From NCBI GenBank assembly GCA_035610835.1, contig CM069446.1, positions 70,045,062-70,109,061 on the forward strand: a DNA stretch of 64,000 bases, given 5' to 3'. Of the stretch, positions 34,401-42,492 are shown piece by piece. Position numbers and translations under genes: made by a program. Origin of the DNA: Ophiura sarsii (lineage: Eukaryota; Echinodermata; Ophiuroidea; Amphilepidida; Ophiuridae). The notes under the pieces were generated by a model. That model was not told the origin of the DNA and did not search any database. It saw only the letters and a list, made by a program, of their open reading frames with translations. The stretch's first letter is position 1. Every line of letters starts with the position of its first letter.

Positions 34401-36478
34401 CAAATATAGCTTTGACTCCAGCACAGACTGCAGGTACTGTTGAAATAAACTGCATAGGTACATGTAATTTACAAAGACTACAAACATGGCGGCCCCCACT
34501 TATGTCTAGAAAGACCAAAATGTGTAATTTTTGCAATCTCATGCTATAAGGGTGGCTTCGCCCCCCAAAAAGCCAATGAAAGTGGCGTGGGACAGGAATA
34601 GGATAAACGCCCAAACATAGATAATAACATCAAAAAATAAGAGAAGAAAAATAATATCTTAATAATATTAATTGTACGCATTTTTGGCCATCGGGTACGG
34701 TTGAATGATTTGTTTTGTTTACATTCTACCAAAGCTTGTTAGAAGCCCAAAAATTACAAATATCTCTGAACAAACATTGAAGGAAAAAGAAGAGAAAGAA
34801 CGACAAACAAACAAACAAAATGTGTCCGCCAGCCGAAAAAAGTGTTGTAATAATATTAATAATAATAATCAGTATTTATATAGCGCCTTTTCCAAATGGC
34901 TCAAAGCGCTGTAATTTTGCTGCTTGTGAATCATCAGAATCAGGTCGCATCAACTATGGTGCTGCCAATTTCTAGCGCAAACCTATCCGCACTTAGATTG
35001 TAACATCCCCCATTTTTCAATGCAGCTCCCCAAATACCATAGGGTCAAGGAAGTTTTTGATAACCGGAACAACTGATCACCGATTTTGAAAGCAGGAGGA
35101 AACCGGAGAACCAGGAGAAAACCTGCGAGAGCATGCATGGATCGTGATAAACCAAATGCACATAAAGCCCGGTCGTGCACAGAATTGAACCCGGATTTCA
35201 TTGGTGCAAGGCGAGGGAACAAACCGCTCCCCCATTGTAGCTTTATATCATTTGGAATTTCTGGGTTTTATTCAAATATATTGAACATTATTCATAGTAG
35301 TTCTTTCATTTTTTATCAAGTTCAAAATCCCTACATGTTTGGAGGAAGAATTTTTTTTGCAATAACAATAAAGCCTAAAATAGACAATTCCGACCTTTTC
35401 AGAATTTGTTGTGTAAATCACGCAACAAACAAACACACAGTTGTTTTTAAGCAGACTATATTTCTTAGAAAAAAGTGTTTAAAAATGTGCGCAAAAAGCT
35501 TTTTTTGTTTTATTTCATAAAATATGGGGACGAAAAAAGAAACTGTTCTGCGGGCTCGATCCATTATTTTAGAAATTCGGGAGGGATGGATTGAGCGTTT
35601 TTAGATCTTAGACATGCATCATTTATTACACATTCCCTCCCGCAATTACGTTACGTTATTTAGGGAAACCTTAAAACAAGACATTTATCAAGCGCTGTAA
35701 CATTTGATCTATTAATATGATGCATATAAAAGTATACATTTTTGGAAAAGGAAATGAGTCGGAGAATCAAATTTCATTAAAAATGCAAACGTAGCAAATT
35801 CAGTTTTTGGTAAAAAAAAATGCTGAAATTACACCAAAATCATCTCAAGACACCTAGGAAGGAATTTTTTGTTTTGACAGCAAAAAGCTTTGTTTTTAAC
35901 ATTTTGACCAAAAAGTGCCAAAGGTACAAACTGGGGGTAAAACTATGTTATAACTATGTTGTTTAAATATCTTCTTCCCAAATGGTTGATTCAGGTATGG
36001 ACGACTGAAGAATGCAACATATGTTGAACAATTTGTCAGTTGGATGAGGAGACAAAAAGGATTAATTTGGTCCCCAGCATTTACCATCCCAACAGCTTAC
36101 AAACAGATATCATTCAAAGCCATCGAGAAGTCGACCAATGTGACTGACATAACATACGTCTTTGAGGATGTCGGTCATTATAAGGCGGTTGGAAATTTCT
36201 GGAAAGAGTATGGCGGCATGAAGAAGATATCGTCAACTGGATTTTATTTTGTCAGTAGTGCCTTAGCATTGTGTAATCGCGTGAATGTGTATGGTTTCTG
36301 GCCTTTTGAGGCGTCACCCGACGGGAGAAATATTGGGTATCATTATTATAAGGACATACAAAAATTGAAGGAGACTCGACGAGCACACGATATGTCCACC
36401 GAATTTAGAACGATAGTTGCCATGCATCAGGCAGGTGTATTGAGACTACATGTGGGGAATTGTACAGTGACGGCTTGA
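25279..36478 (+). CDS. Alpha-2,8-sialyltransferase (ST8Sia family, GT29), complete, six coding exons
   Basis: CDS joins 25279-25478, 26492-26680, 27108-27252, 29559-29671, 33604-33693 and 35995-36478 (1221 nt, 406 aa plus stop); intron phases 2,2,0,2,2, all GT-AG. Predicted to transfer sialic acid from CMP-sialic acid onto sialylated glycans in the Golgi. Seen: basic tail then a signal anchor at about residues 14-31; Pro-rich stem 74-81; sialylmotif L from C190 (CNVVGSSGIL...CGKEID) to about N239-P240; sialylmotif S at about 324-350 (ISSTG...YGFWPF); motif III HYY 362-364; motif VS H377-x4-E382. Cysteines 190, 204, 339 and 402 have almost the spacing of the two disulfides known in ST8Sia IV. 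Eight N-glycosylation sequons (84, 122, 138, 178, 231, 252, 294, 401). The length fits the family (about 350-400). NLAP and the C-terminal motif point to the ST8Sia II/III/IV branch, but the segment before motif S is not strongly basic as in polysialyltransferases. The Cys usual in the RCNL(A/P)P segment is F217. The exact subfamily is uncertain. Confidence 0.94.
26231..26467 (-). mobile_element. CACTTTCC-family MITE in intron 1
   Basis: Minus orientation relative to the gene: CATGCGGCAGGCGTCTGCAG at the left, GGCCATGTGGAAAGTGTT at the right. It ends 24 nt before exon 2, so the branch-point region of intron 1 is probably MITE-derived. Confidence 0.8.
26492..26680 (+). CDS. ST8Sia exon 2: stem region
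   Basis: Encodes residues 67-130 (both end codons split). The acceptor TTTTTTCATTTCAG ends at 26491 and the donor is CAA|GTGAGT at 26681. It contains a Pro-rich segment (DPPPPVPPP) and a predicted amphipathic stretch with IIDTLRDIV, as expected for the flexible stem and the start of the luminal domain. Sequons occur at N84 and N122. A CACTTTCC-family MITE ends only about 24 nt upstream of the exon. Confidence 0.9.
26681..27107 (+). other. Intron 2, no repeat recognised
   Basis: 427 bp, GTGAGT...TTCAG, AT-rich. A short AATTAATTTGATTAATTAATT tract near 26838 is the only notable feature. Confidence 0.8.
27108..27252 (+). CDS. ST8Sia exon 3: N-terminal part of catalytic domain
   Basis: Encodes residues 130-178. 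The acceptor TATTCAG ends at 27107. The split codon AA|G gives Lys130. The donor CCAAAC|GTAGGC at 27253 is at phase 0, which the next exon requires. The segment ending in FKLLPN corresponds to the region just before sialylmotif L in ST8Sia proteins. The donor is weaker than the others (GTAGGC), but no better one preserves frame before the in-frame TGA 15 bases downstream. Confidence 0.88.
27308..27566 (-). mobile_element. CACTTTCC-family MITE in intron 3
   Basis: TTAACACTTTCCACGCGGC to GGAAAGTGTTAAC; a second, 3'-truncated end (CACTTTCCATGCAGCAG..TCTGCAGAC) begins immediately after at about 27567, sharing the TTAA. Confidence 0.85.
27601..29558 (+). other. Remainder of intron 3
   Basis: No gene seen. 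CCTCCCGCAGCACAGGAA-like sequence occurs twice (about 28860 and 29012). A truncated CACTTTCC copy (GAGAAATGCATT..AAACATGCCTAGTATTGG) lies at about 29374-29455, followed by (GGTT)n(GACC)n. Confidence 0.5.
29559..29671 (+). CDS. ST8Sia exon 4: first half of sialylmotif L
   Basis: Encodes residues 179-215 and two bases of R216. The acceptor AACACAG is followed in frame by ESLLPPPPYNK and then CNVVGSSGIL...CGKEIDEADIVF, the hallmark CMP-sialic-acid-binding motif. The donor ATTCAG|GTTAGT interrupts motif L. C190 and C204 are 14 residues apart, as in ST8Sia IV. Confidence 0.95.
29998..30714. mobile_element. TTAA-flanked fold-back element in intron 4
   Basis: GGGGGCTGTGCACCTTC and its near-inverse bound 717 bp, with TTAA at 29994-29997 and 30715-30718. 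The arms of about 350 bp are inverted along nearly their whole length (GATTCCTAGG, ATTCATTGAACCC, AAAGTATAC). A poly-G tract at 29975-29990 directly precedes it. Confidence 0.85.
30864..30987 (+). repeat. 31-bp tandem repeat, four copies
   Basis: GAAATCCAGTAAAAGTACAG..GAACACTAATT in four nearly identical copies inside intron 4. Confidence 0.95.
31200..31710 (-). mobile_element. GGAGGGGTCC fold-back family fragment, interrupted
   Basis: GTCATCGATACCGAGACTTTTGAT, then the Harbinger-like insertion 31227-31576, then CCGCAAATTTTAAAAACTGC..ATGTTGAG..GGACACCTCCTTTAA. Flanking pieces align with the middle and right arm of 57049-57459. Confidence 0.7.
31227..31576 (-). mobile_element. PIF/Harbinger-like MITE, TTGTCCTC subtype
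   Basis: TTA on both sides (31224-31226, 31577-31579). Ends GGCAAAAAA..TTGTTATGTTGTCCTCGAC and GACAACATAACAAC..TTTGGCC. The interior is poly-A/T rich with GAACTTTAAGCTTCCGCTGG. Confidence 0.8.
31730..31990 (-). mobile_element. Inverse relative of the 12840-13280 element
   Basis: GTCGGATGTCGCAAAATGTG..AGGGATTATGGGTAAAAT..CTCATAACTTTTTCAC..CAGTTTCAGCTTTCTTATGA run in the opposite order to 12840-13280. It ends against the DR1 block. Confidence 0.6.
32000..33532 (+). repeat. DR1-rich repeat array, copy B (inside intron 4)
   Basis: Same leader, same six units (near 32215, 32394, 32565, 32716, 32885, 33055) and same trailing GTGTATACCAAA and CACAGACTACA segments as copy A. The pattern of perfect and variant DR1 sites is the same. 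It differs mainly by a retroelement-like insertion at about 33236-33424. Orientation is the same as copy A and the same as the gene. Confidence 0.9.
33236..33424 (-). mobile_element. Penelope-like/retroelement 3'-end fragment inserted in copy B
   Basis: Minus strand: ATTACGCCCTCTACAACGG..CAGTCTGACGAAGCTGTTAG..TTTAACAGTGAAACGTAAC. The 'CTGACGAAG...TGAAACGT' layout is typical of Penelope-like 3' ends. ATTACGCCCTCTAC is shared with 58200-58340. Absent from copy A. Confidence 0.4.
33604..33693 (+). CDS. ST8Sia exon 5: second half of sialylmotif L
   Basis: Encodes the end of R216 through N245 and two bases of T246. The acceptor GTTTTTAG ends at 33603. It reads FNLAPTWGYESDVGNRT then MNPTIV, completing sialylmotif L. 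The donor AATAC|GTAAGA is at 33694. F217 replaces the Cys found in most ST8Sia proteins. The duplicated DR1 repeat array ends about 70 bp upstream. Confidence 0.93.
33694..34840 (+). other. Intron 5, first part: low-complexity tracts only
   Basis: (TA)n at 33780-33797 followed by TACAGGGTGTCCCTAAAAA, an ACAGGGTGT-type element end. Poly-G at about 34261-34283. Nothing else recognised. Confidence 0.5.
34855..35245 (+). repeat. Interspersed repeat with TTTATATAGCGCCTTTTCC motif
   Basis: (AAT)n, then TATTTATATAGCGCC..AAATGGCTCAAAGCGCTGTAA and GGAGGAAACCGGAGAACCAG..GAGAAAACC, a combination I recall from dispersed repeats of many aquatic animals. ORFs overlapping it are not genes. Confidence 0.5.
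35520..35994 (+). other. Intron 5, last part
   Basis: Contains an eroded arm of the AAAAGTATACATTTTTGG fold-back family (about 35690-35790: AAGCGCTGTAACATTTGA, GGAAATGAGTCGGAGAATC). The 3' splice site TGGTTGATTCAG is clean. Confidence 0.6.
35995..36478 (+). CDS. ST8Sia exon 6: sialylmotifs S, III, VS and C-terminus
   Basis: Encodes residues 246-406 and TGA at 36476-36478. The acceptor TGATTCAG ends at 35994. It holds a conserved NAT sequon (N252), sialylmotif S with C339 and YGFWPF (345-350), HYY (362-364), the catalytic His of motif VS (H377 with E382), and the terminal MHQAGVLRL...C402 segment typical of ST8Sia. It is one large terminal exon. Confidence 0.95.
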
Positions 36479-36499
36479 CAAATTGAAATTGTAAATAGC

Positions 36500-36505
36500 A
36501 TTAAA
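36500..36505 (+). promoter_or_regulatory. Possible polyadenylation signal ATTAAA
   Basis: ATTAAA, the commonest variant of AATAAA, lies 22 nt after the sialyltransferase stop and directly before a terminal-inverted-repeat element (36509). If used, the 3' UTR would be very short and cleavage would fall in the transposon. This is inference from sequence alone. Confidence 0.3.
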
Positions 36506-36770
36506 TTATACAGGGTGTACAAAAAAATTAAAAAACGCAACATTTGTTGTCGAGTTCCGTAACCCTTAAGACAAATTACATATCGCTCTGAAAAGTAGAT
36601 ATAATGTTAGAGCTATGTCTTGGCTATCACATAGTTAAATTACAGCGATATCGACAATAAATTCGCTGAGATATTCCGGATATAAGTAAGACCACCTGAA
36701 AACACAATTTACATCGTTTATCCTGCATACCCGATTGTCTTGTCAGGTCAACATTAACAAAAACAAGTTG

Positions 36771-37052
36771 TAACCCTAACCTTTCTAGACCCTACGATTC
36801 ACTACAGCAAAATACAAATGTCCATGCACATGCTACAGCATTCGATTCAATGACATCATCCGAGCTGATATGTGGGTATGAAATCGCTGCCCGGGCAAGC
36901 GTGGGCTGAGTGGTTAGGGACGCAGTGGTGGTGACGGTAGGGTCCGGGGGTCAAATCCTGGGATTTCCCGGCAATTTGTTGGGCAGAAAAGTCATACTTT
37001 GTCCCCCTCCCCGGTCTCCACACAAAAACATAGCCTGGCTGGTTAGGGTTAA
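36771..37052 (+). mobile_element. tRNA-domain SINE-like element (family S3), nested
   Basis: TAACCCTAACC start; ACAGCATTCGATTCAATGAC; GGGCTGAGTGGTTAGGGACG (A-box region) and GGGGGTCAAATCCTGGG (B-box region); CACAAAAACATAGCCTGGC; ends GGTTAGGGTTAA. Closest relative is at 41819-42113. Confidence 0.75.
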
Positions 37053-37424
37053 TAACTAATTTTTCTTAAATAACTGGAATCTAACTCATCATTCTGAGAA
37101 GTAGATGTCATCTTAAAGATATGTCTTGGCTATCTCATTATCAAAATTGAACAAATCTACATGACAATACATTCGCTGATGATTAATAACGAAGCTTGAA
37201 AATCCAAATTAGAATAGTCTGTGTGCATATCTTCTCTCTTTAACCCTTACCAGCCAGGCAGGGCACTCCGTAGCACATGGCGGACAAGAAAATCAGGCAT
37301 GCAGGAATGAACGATGTAATATGTGTTTTAAAGCTGTCTAAATACCTATAAAATCTCAGCGATTTTATGATCGATATCGCTGTAATTTGACTATGTGATA
37401 AAAGACATAGTTCTAACAGGCTAC

Positions 37425-38142
37425 TATATGTGACCTGGCACCACAAAATGAGAGTAAAGTAGCAAAAAAACAAAAACAAAATAATGATTTTTTTTCACAT
37501 TTTCAGAAAGTAGATGTCCCCCGGTTTAAATGACACCAAAGTTGTCATAATAGGCCACTCCAAAGTGAAATTATGATACATTGAAGTTAATCACCGCTGA
37601 ATTATTGAATTGGAGAAAAAGGCCTTCAAAGTCAGTGAAGCTTATCGTGACTTGGCTCTCCAAAATATTCTGTCAAAACTTAATCGAAAGATTGTTTATG
37701 CCAAAGACCTCTTATTAAACGGCCTGTCATTGGTTCATTTGGGAAGGAATTTACAGGGTTTAAACTACTATTAATAGCTTCGAAAAAACCCTGACCTTTA
37801 AGATCATACCAAATTTACCATAGGGGATACTATTTTAAACCCGTGGAAAGGACGATGTAAACAAGGTAATTTCAAGACATTTCGAGACATTTTTCCTCTC
37901 TTTGAATTCATTTCTTGAGATGTAAGAATAAAATGCCCTCTCTAAAATTACTTAAAAAACATATTTACACCCAAAATATTTTCTTAATACTTCAGAATGT
38001 GATAATAAATAGTTTATCTTTCCGAAAAAGAAAATATCTCATTTTCGACCTCCCCTTGTCAAATCGACCATTTCAGGCCATAACTCAAAATCAACCACAG
38101 CGACTTTACACTCGCTCATTTTGTCGTGCCAGGTCACCATAT
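37425..38142. mobile_element. Fold-back MITE with GTGACCTGGCACCAC ends, nested
   Basis: ATATGTGACCTGGCACCACA..AAAATGAG and its inverse CTCATTTTGTCGTGCCAGG..TCACCATATGTG. The interior is AT-rich, without ORF. Confidence 0.7.
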
Positions 38143-38280
38143 GTGATTTGCTGCAAGGGTACATCATTCGCCAAAAAATGTTGTGCTTTTTTATACACCC
38201 TGTATCTTGATAATAGGGGAGGCCTATTTGGTGAATGATAGTTGGTATCAAAGAAGATTTCTTGTGTAGTCCAGCATGCT

Positions 38281-38572
38281 TAGGGACGCACCATTAGATT
38301 TTCAGGGGGGGGGGAGGAAGTTTTCGGAAGAAAAGAAATTCCCCCTCTATGCAGGCCAACAACAAAAAATTCACCCCCTGATGAGTAAAAAAAAAAAAAA
38401 AAAAAATTCTACCCCCACCCAACTCAATATGAATGGATACATTAAAAAAAAAAATTCGCCGCCGCTGGCGGCGCAAAAAAAAAAAATCACCCCTTGCGGC
38501 GGCCAAAAAAAAAAAAATCCCCCCCGAACCCAACTTCCTACCCCCCCCTGAAAATCAAATGGTGCGTCCCTT
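38281..38572. mobile_element. MITE with AGGGACGCACCATT ends
   Basis: AGGGACGCACCATTAGATTTTCAGGGGGG and its inverse. The interior is alternating A10-A18 and CCCC/GCCGCCG blocks (38388-38545), giving low-complexity ORFs on both strands. Confidence 0.8.
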
Positions 38573-38639
38573 AGCACCACTACGGTGCCAACAGCAAGTT
38601 TCCCCCAAACAAACAGTGCAAAACATGTGTTAAAATAAT

Positions 38640-39199
38640 TAATAGCTATAGAGATGCGTACCGCCTATCAGGTGCAGAGTTTCACATACCGCCTGTGGCG
38701 CCGCGTTTTATAATTATATTCTACCGGAGTTTATTTACAACTCATGAACTCAAGTTTTCCAGCAATTGAAAACTCATGAACTCAAGTTAAGACTCATGAA
38801 TTTGCTCATCTAGCAGGGACCCAAGCGTAGCGAGGATATCCCGCTAGTAGTCATAAATAAGTTTTACAAATGTTACTTCAAAGAAAATTGCAAAAGAGTT
38901 AGAAGGCTCTGATTTTGATGTAAAAGAAATAGTCTTAATTTATATTTGCATAATTTAGTTATTTTTTCCAGCATTTAAAATTGTGTAATTTGACCACCCT
39001 GTATGTATATATATATTTCCTAATAAGCTGACCAGTTAGTATTGTATATGGCTGGATAGCTAATTTACCAAAGAACCGCAAAAACACGTTGAGCCTTCAT
39101 ATAGGTCCTGCATTTAGACAGTGATATAAAAAAAAGTAAATCATCATTTTGTATAAAATGTGTAACCGTTGCACCCTGTGTAATCTTCAGGTCACCCTG
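38640..39199. other. Intergenic with ACCCTGTA motifs
   Basis: AACTCATGAACTCAAGTT repeats at about 38741 and 38770. CACCCTGTATGTATATATAT (38994) and CACCCTGTATATTT (39192) are terminus-like motifs without partners. Confidence 0.4.
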
Positions 39200-39475
39200 T
39201 ATATTTGATTTCTAGTTACCTTATTTATAATGTGTGTATGGGTGTGTGCAGGTTATAAGTTTTAGTAGACTTGCTCATATGGTGTGTTTGTTGTGGTAAC
39301 ATTGTACAATTGTTAGTGTTTTTAATGTATATTTTTGCCATTCTTGCATTTTCAATGTATATTTTGTGCATACTTACTTGTATAATTGTAATATTGTGCC
39401 AATTCAGCCAGTTGGCTGAGATGACAATGAATCACACCATGAATATAATCTGTATAATAAAGCTTTCCAAATGTA
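39200..39475 (+). mobile_element. LINE/SINE 3' tail
   Basis: GTGTGTTTGTTGTGGTAACA..ATATTGTGCCAATTCAGCCAG then TTGGCTGAGATGACAATGAA. The terminal block (ATTCAGCC.GTTGGCTG) is shared with the SINE at 49620-49905 and is typical of L2/CR1-type 3' ends. Confidence 0.45.
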
Positions 39476-39497
39476 TATGCTTTCAGACCCTTTAGAC

Positions 39498-39557
39498 AGG
39501 AGTTTCTCACTCTCTGTACCCACACTATGGAACTCGTTACCATCAGAACTCTTATTT
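39498..39557 (+). pseudogene. LINE ORF2 C-terminal remnant
   Basis: Frame beginning at 39498 reads RSFSLSVPTLWNSLPSELLF, the 'R.FS...P.LWN.LP.E(L/I)' motif near the C-terminus of many CR1/L2/jockey-type reverse transcriptases. Only about 20 codons survive. This is motif recognition, not a search result. Confidence 0.6.
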
Positions 39558-39773
39558 ATATTGCTCTTCATGATTGTTTCTCTTAGTGTAAAATTAATAT
39601 TGTTTGGTTTACCGCCTGCTCTGTGAGCGATTTGTTGTTACCACTGTTTTTGCAGAAATATTAATAAAATACTCGAATATGTATGTAAATGTTTTGATAT
39701 ATTCGCCTGAAACTGCCAAAAGGAGGTATCCTTCATGAAATAGACCGATGTAACACACAAATGTAGCCCAGGT

Positions 39774-40981
39774 TAAAAACATGACCATATCAGGATTGTA
39801 CATATCCTTTGATAAAGTGGGGATAAGGCCAACATGACCATATTAGGATTGTACATATCCTTTGATAAAGTGGGGTAAGGCCAACATGACCATATCAGGA
39901 TTGTACATATCCTTTGATAAAGTGGGGTAAAGCCAACATGACCATATCAGGATTGTACATATCCTTTGATAAAGTGGGGTAAGGCCAACATGACCATATC
40001 AGGATTGTACATATCCTTTGATAAAGTGGGGGTAAGGCCAACATGACCATATCAGGATTGTACATATCCTTTGATAAAGTGGGGTAAGGCCAACATGACC
40101 ATATCAGGATTGTACATATCCTTTGATAAAGTGGGGTAAGGCCAACATGACCATATCAGGATTGTACATATCCTTTGATAAAGTGGGGTAAGGCCAACAT
40201 GACCATATTAGGATTGTACATATCCTTTGATAAAGTGGGGTAAGGCCAACATGACCATATCAGGATTGTACATATCCTTTGATAAAGTGGGGTAAAGCCA
40301 ACATGACCATATCAGGATTGTACATATCCTTTGATAAAGTGGGGTAAGGCCAACATGACCATATCAGGAGTGTACATATCCTTTGATAAAGTGGGGTAAG
40401 GCCAACATGACCATATCAGGATTGTACATATCCTTTGATAAAGTGGGGTAAGGCCAACATGACCATATCAGGATTGTACATATCCTTTGATAAAGTGGGG
40501 TAAGGCCAACATGACCATATCAGGATTGTACATATCCTTTGATAAAGTGGGGATAAGGCCAACATGACCATATCAGGATTGTACATATCCTTTGATAAAG
40601 TGGGGTAAAGCCAACATGACCATATCAGGATTGTACATATCCTTTGATAAAGTGGGGGTAAGGCCAACATGACCATATCAGGATTGTACATATCTTTTGA
40701 TAAAGTGGGGTAAGGCCAACATGACCATATCAGGATTGTACATATCCTTTGATAAAGTGGGGTAAGGCCAACATGACCATATCAGGATTGTACATATCCT
40801 TTGATAAAGTGGGGTAAGGCCAACATGACCATATCAGGATTGTACATATCCTTTGATAAAGTGGGGTAAGGCCAACATGACCATATCAGGATTGTACATA
40901 TCCTTTGATAAAGTGGGGTAAGGCCAACATGACCATATCAGGATTGTACACATCCTTTGATAAAGTGGGGTAAGGCCAACA
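39774..40981 (+). repeat. 52-bp minisatellite, about 23 copies
   Basis: Unit AAGGCCAACATGACCATATC..AGGATTGTACATATCCTTTG..ATAAAGTGGGGT repeats with very few substitutions (TTAGG for TCAGG, TAAAG for TAAGG, one ATCTTTTG) and occasional 53-bp units. The 52-bp period is not a multiple of 3, so the ORF across it is not a gene. AGGAT..ATCCT forms a small inverted repeat within each unit. Confidence 0.97.
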
Positions 40982-41029
40982 TCTTGTTGTTTTGTGTTGA
41001 CATCGACGACCATCCCTCAAATCTCAACT

Positions 41030-41240
41030 TTTTTTAAGATTAAAATTTTACTTAAGTTTGGCTGAAAAGATTGCTTTTTAACTATTATCAGCACTAGAAA
41101 CATTAGTCAAATTGACATTTACCAATTTTGTCTTGTCATGAACCACAGTCTGTCAGTAATATTTGTCAGCAAAAAAAAGAAAAAGAGAATAAACAAAACA
41201 AAAATGGCACTTGCGGGCAACACAACATTTAGTTGTGCCT
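41030..41240 (+). mobile_element. CAACACAA Harbinger-like MITE fragment
   Basis: AGATTGCTTTTTAACTATTA..CACTAGAAACATTAGTCAAA..TTGACATTTACCAATTTTGTC and GCGGGCAACACAACATTTAG match 19600-19790. Confidence 0.65.
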
Positions 41241-41279
41241 AACATAGGGTTAGCATGTTAGTATCACTTATGTAATTCT

Positions 41280-41498
41280 TAGGGAGTGTTCATATAAATA
41301 CTTTGGTGGGAGGGGGTTGGAAAAAATGAGGAGGGATAAAAAAAAAGGGCCTTAAAAGGGGGGATAAAAAACAACTTTTTTGGGGGGGTGGGGGTCCAAA
41401 AAAAAAGGGGGGAACAAAAAAACAACAACCTATTTTGGTGGGGATGTCCATGGCTCAATTTTTTCCAACCCCACGAAAGTATTTATGAACACTCCCTT
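41280..41498. mobile_element. MITE with AGGGAGTGTTCATA ends
   Basis: AGGGAGTGTTCATATAAATACTTTGGTGGG and its inverse CCACGAAAGTATTTATGAAC..ACTCCCTT; the interior is G-rich and A-rich low complexity. Confidence 0.8.
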
Positions 41499-41526
41499 GT
41501 AATGAAATAGACTAACACTTAGGTCT

Positions 41527-41740
41527 TGTACAGGGTGTCCCAAAAGTTTCAAAACCATTTGAAAGATTTGTATCTCTCTACAAAATAAGTCGCAGTATCA
41601 AATTGACAACTTGTAGAATCATTTCGGTACCAAACATGGCACCTTTTTGAGGCCCACCTCCATATAAAACACACGCTAAAAGGTTTGGCCACACTAACTC
41701 ACAATACCATAAAATTGTTCAATTTGCAGATCGCCCTGTG
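41527..41740 (+). mobile_element. ACAGGGTGTCCCAAAAG element, left fragment
   Basis: TACAGGGTGTCCCAAAAGTTTC start, followed by AT-rich sequence; no right end found. Confidence 0.4.
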
Positions 41741-41818
41741 TAAGTCACTGTAATCGCATGCCCCATGTTCCTCTCATTCCATTCATATGGATTTTTGTTT
41801 TAAAAAGGTTTTCACTTA

Positions 41819-42113
41819 TTAACCCTAATCTTCCTAGAACCTACGATTCATTACGGCAAAAAACAATGTCCATGCGCATGTTACAGCATTCGATTCGATG
41901 ACGTCATCATCCGAGCCGATGTGTGGGTACAAAATTGCTACCCAGGCAAGCGTTGGCAGGTTAGCTGAGTGGTTAGGGACGCGGCGCTGTGATCAGAGGG
42001 TCCGGGGGTCGAATCCCGGGGGTTTCCCGGCAATTTGTTGGGTAAACAAAATCATACTTTGTCCCCCTCCCCCGGTTTCCACACAAAAACATAGCCTGGC
42101 TGGTTAGAGTTAA
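41819..42113 (+). mobile_element. tRNA-domain SINE-like element (family S3)
   Basis: TTAACCCTAATC start; ACAGCATTCGATTCGATGAC; GTTAGCTGAGTGGTTAGGG (A box) and GGGGGTCGAATCCCGGGGG (B box) with a variable arm between; CACAAAAACATAGCCTGGCT; ends GGTTAGAGTTAA. The best-preserved copy of the S3 type. Confidence 0.8.
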
Positions 42114-42490
42114 ATTACGCACATCTATAATAATGTTCATAATACGGATTCTTAAACAGCTAAGAAAGTTTAAGCAATCTCATTGGTTCTCAGAGAAATC
42201 GGCGACATCTAGATGAGACAACTTAACACGGGGAGGTGGGGCTTACGTTTTAACAGTGCGCCCGACCTTCACGATGCGTGGTTTGCTCCATAACGCGCAC
42301 TTCTGCAGTGCGTCTTTAGCGCTTTTCCTGCGTTTATGCCGGTGCCGCGACGCTTACGCATGGTTTACTCATCGCATGTGATTGGATGGAATGTTTGTGG
42401 GTTATTTGATCCTAGCAGGGGTAAAAGTTGTCAAATGTGGACAATGAAATGTACTTATTTCTTTGATAAATGTCTAAAGTATGATTGTTT
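42114..42490. other. Intergenic, no gene seen
   Basis: Slightly GC-richer around 42230-42350; nothing recognised. Confidence 0.5.
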
Positions 42491-42492
42491 AA

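Larger units (their letters stand above)
36509..38204. mobile_element. ACAGGGTGTA-ended element directly after the stop codon
   Basis: TACAGGGTGTACAAAAAAATT and inverse TTTTTTATACACCCTGTA, with TA at each end. About 1.7 kb, no transposase ORF. It contains two nested elements (36771-37052 and 37425-38142). Confidence 0.65.

Noticed and set aside
35086..35520. 144-codon ORF in intron 5 as an extra exon
   Set aside because: It overlaps a dispersed repeat with the GGAGGAAACCGGAGAACC motif, and the sialyltransferase frame is complete without it.
38276..38580. Lys/Phe-rich ORFs on both strands
   Set aside because: They arise from poly-A and poly-C tracts inside a MITE.
40416..40691. Minus-strand repeat protein read through the 52-bp minisatellite
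   Set aside because: 52 is not a multiple of three; the frame stays open only because the unit lacks stops in several frames.
39774..40981. CRISPR-like array
   Set aside because: The units are contiguous with no unique spacers, and the genome is eukaryotic. The same applies to the arrays at 23051, 30864 and 59760.
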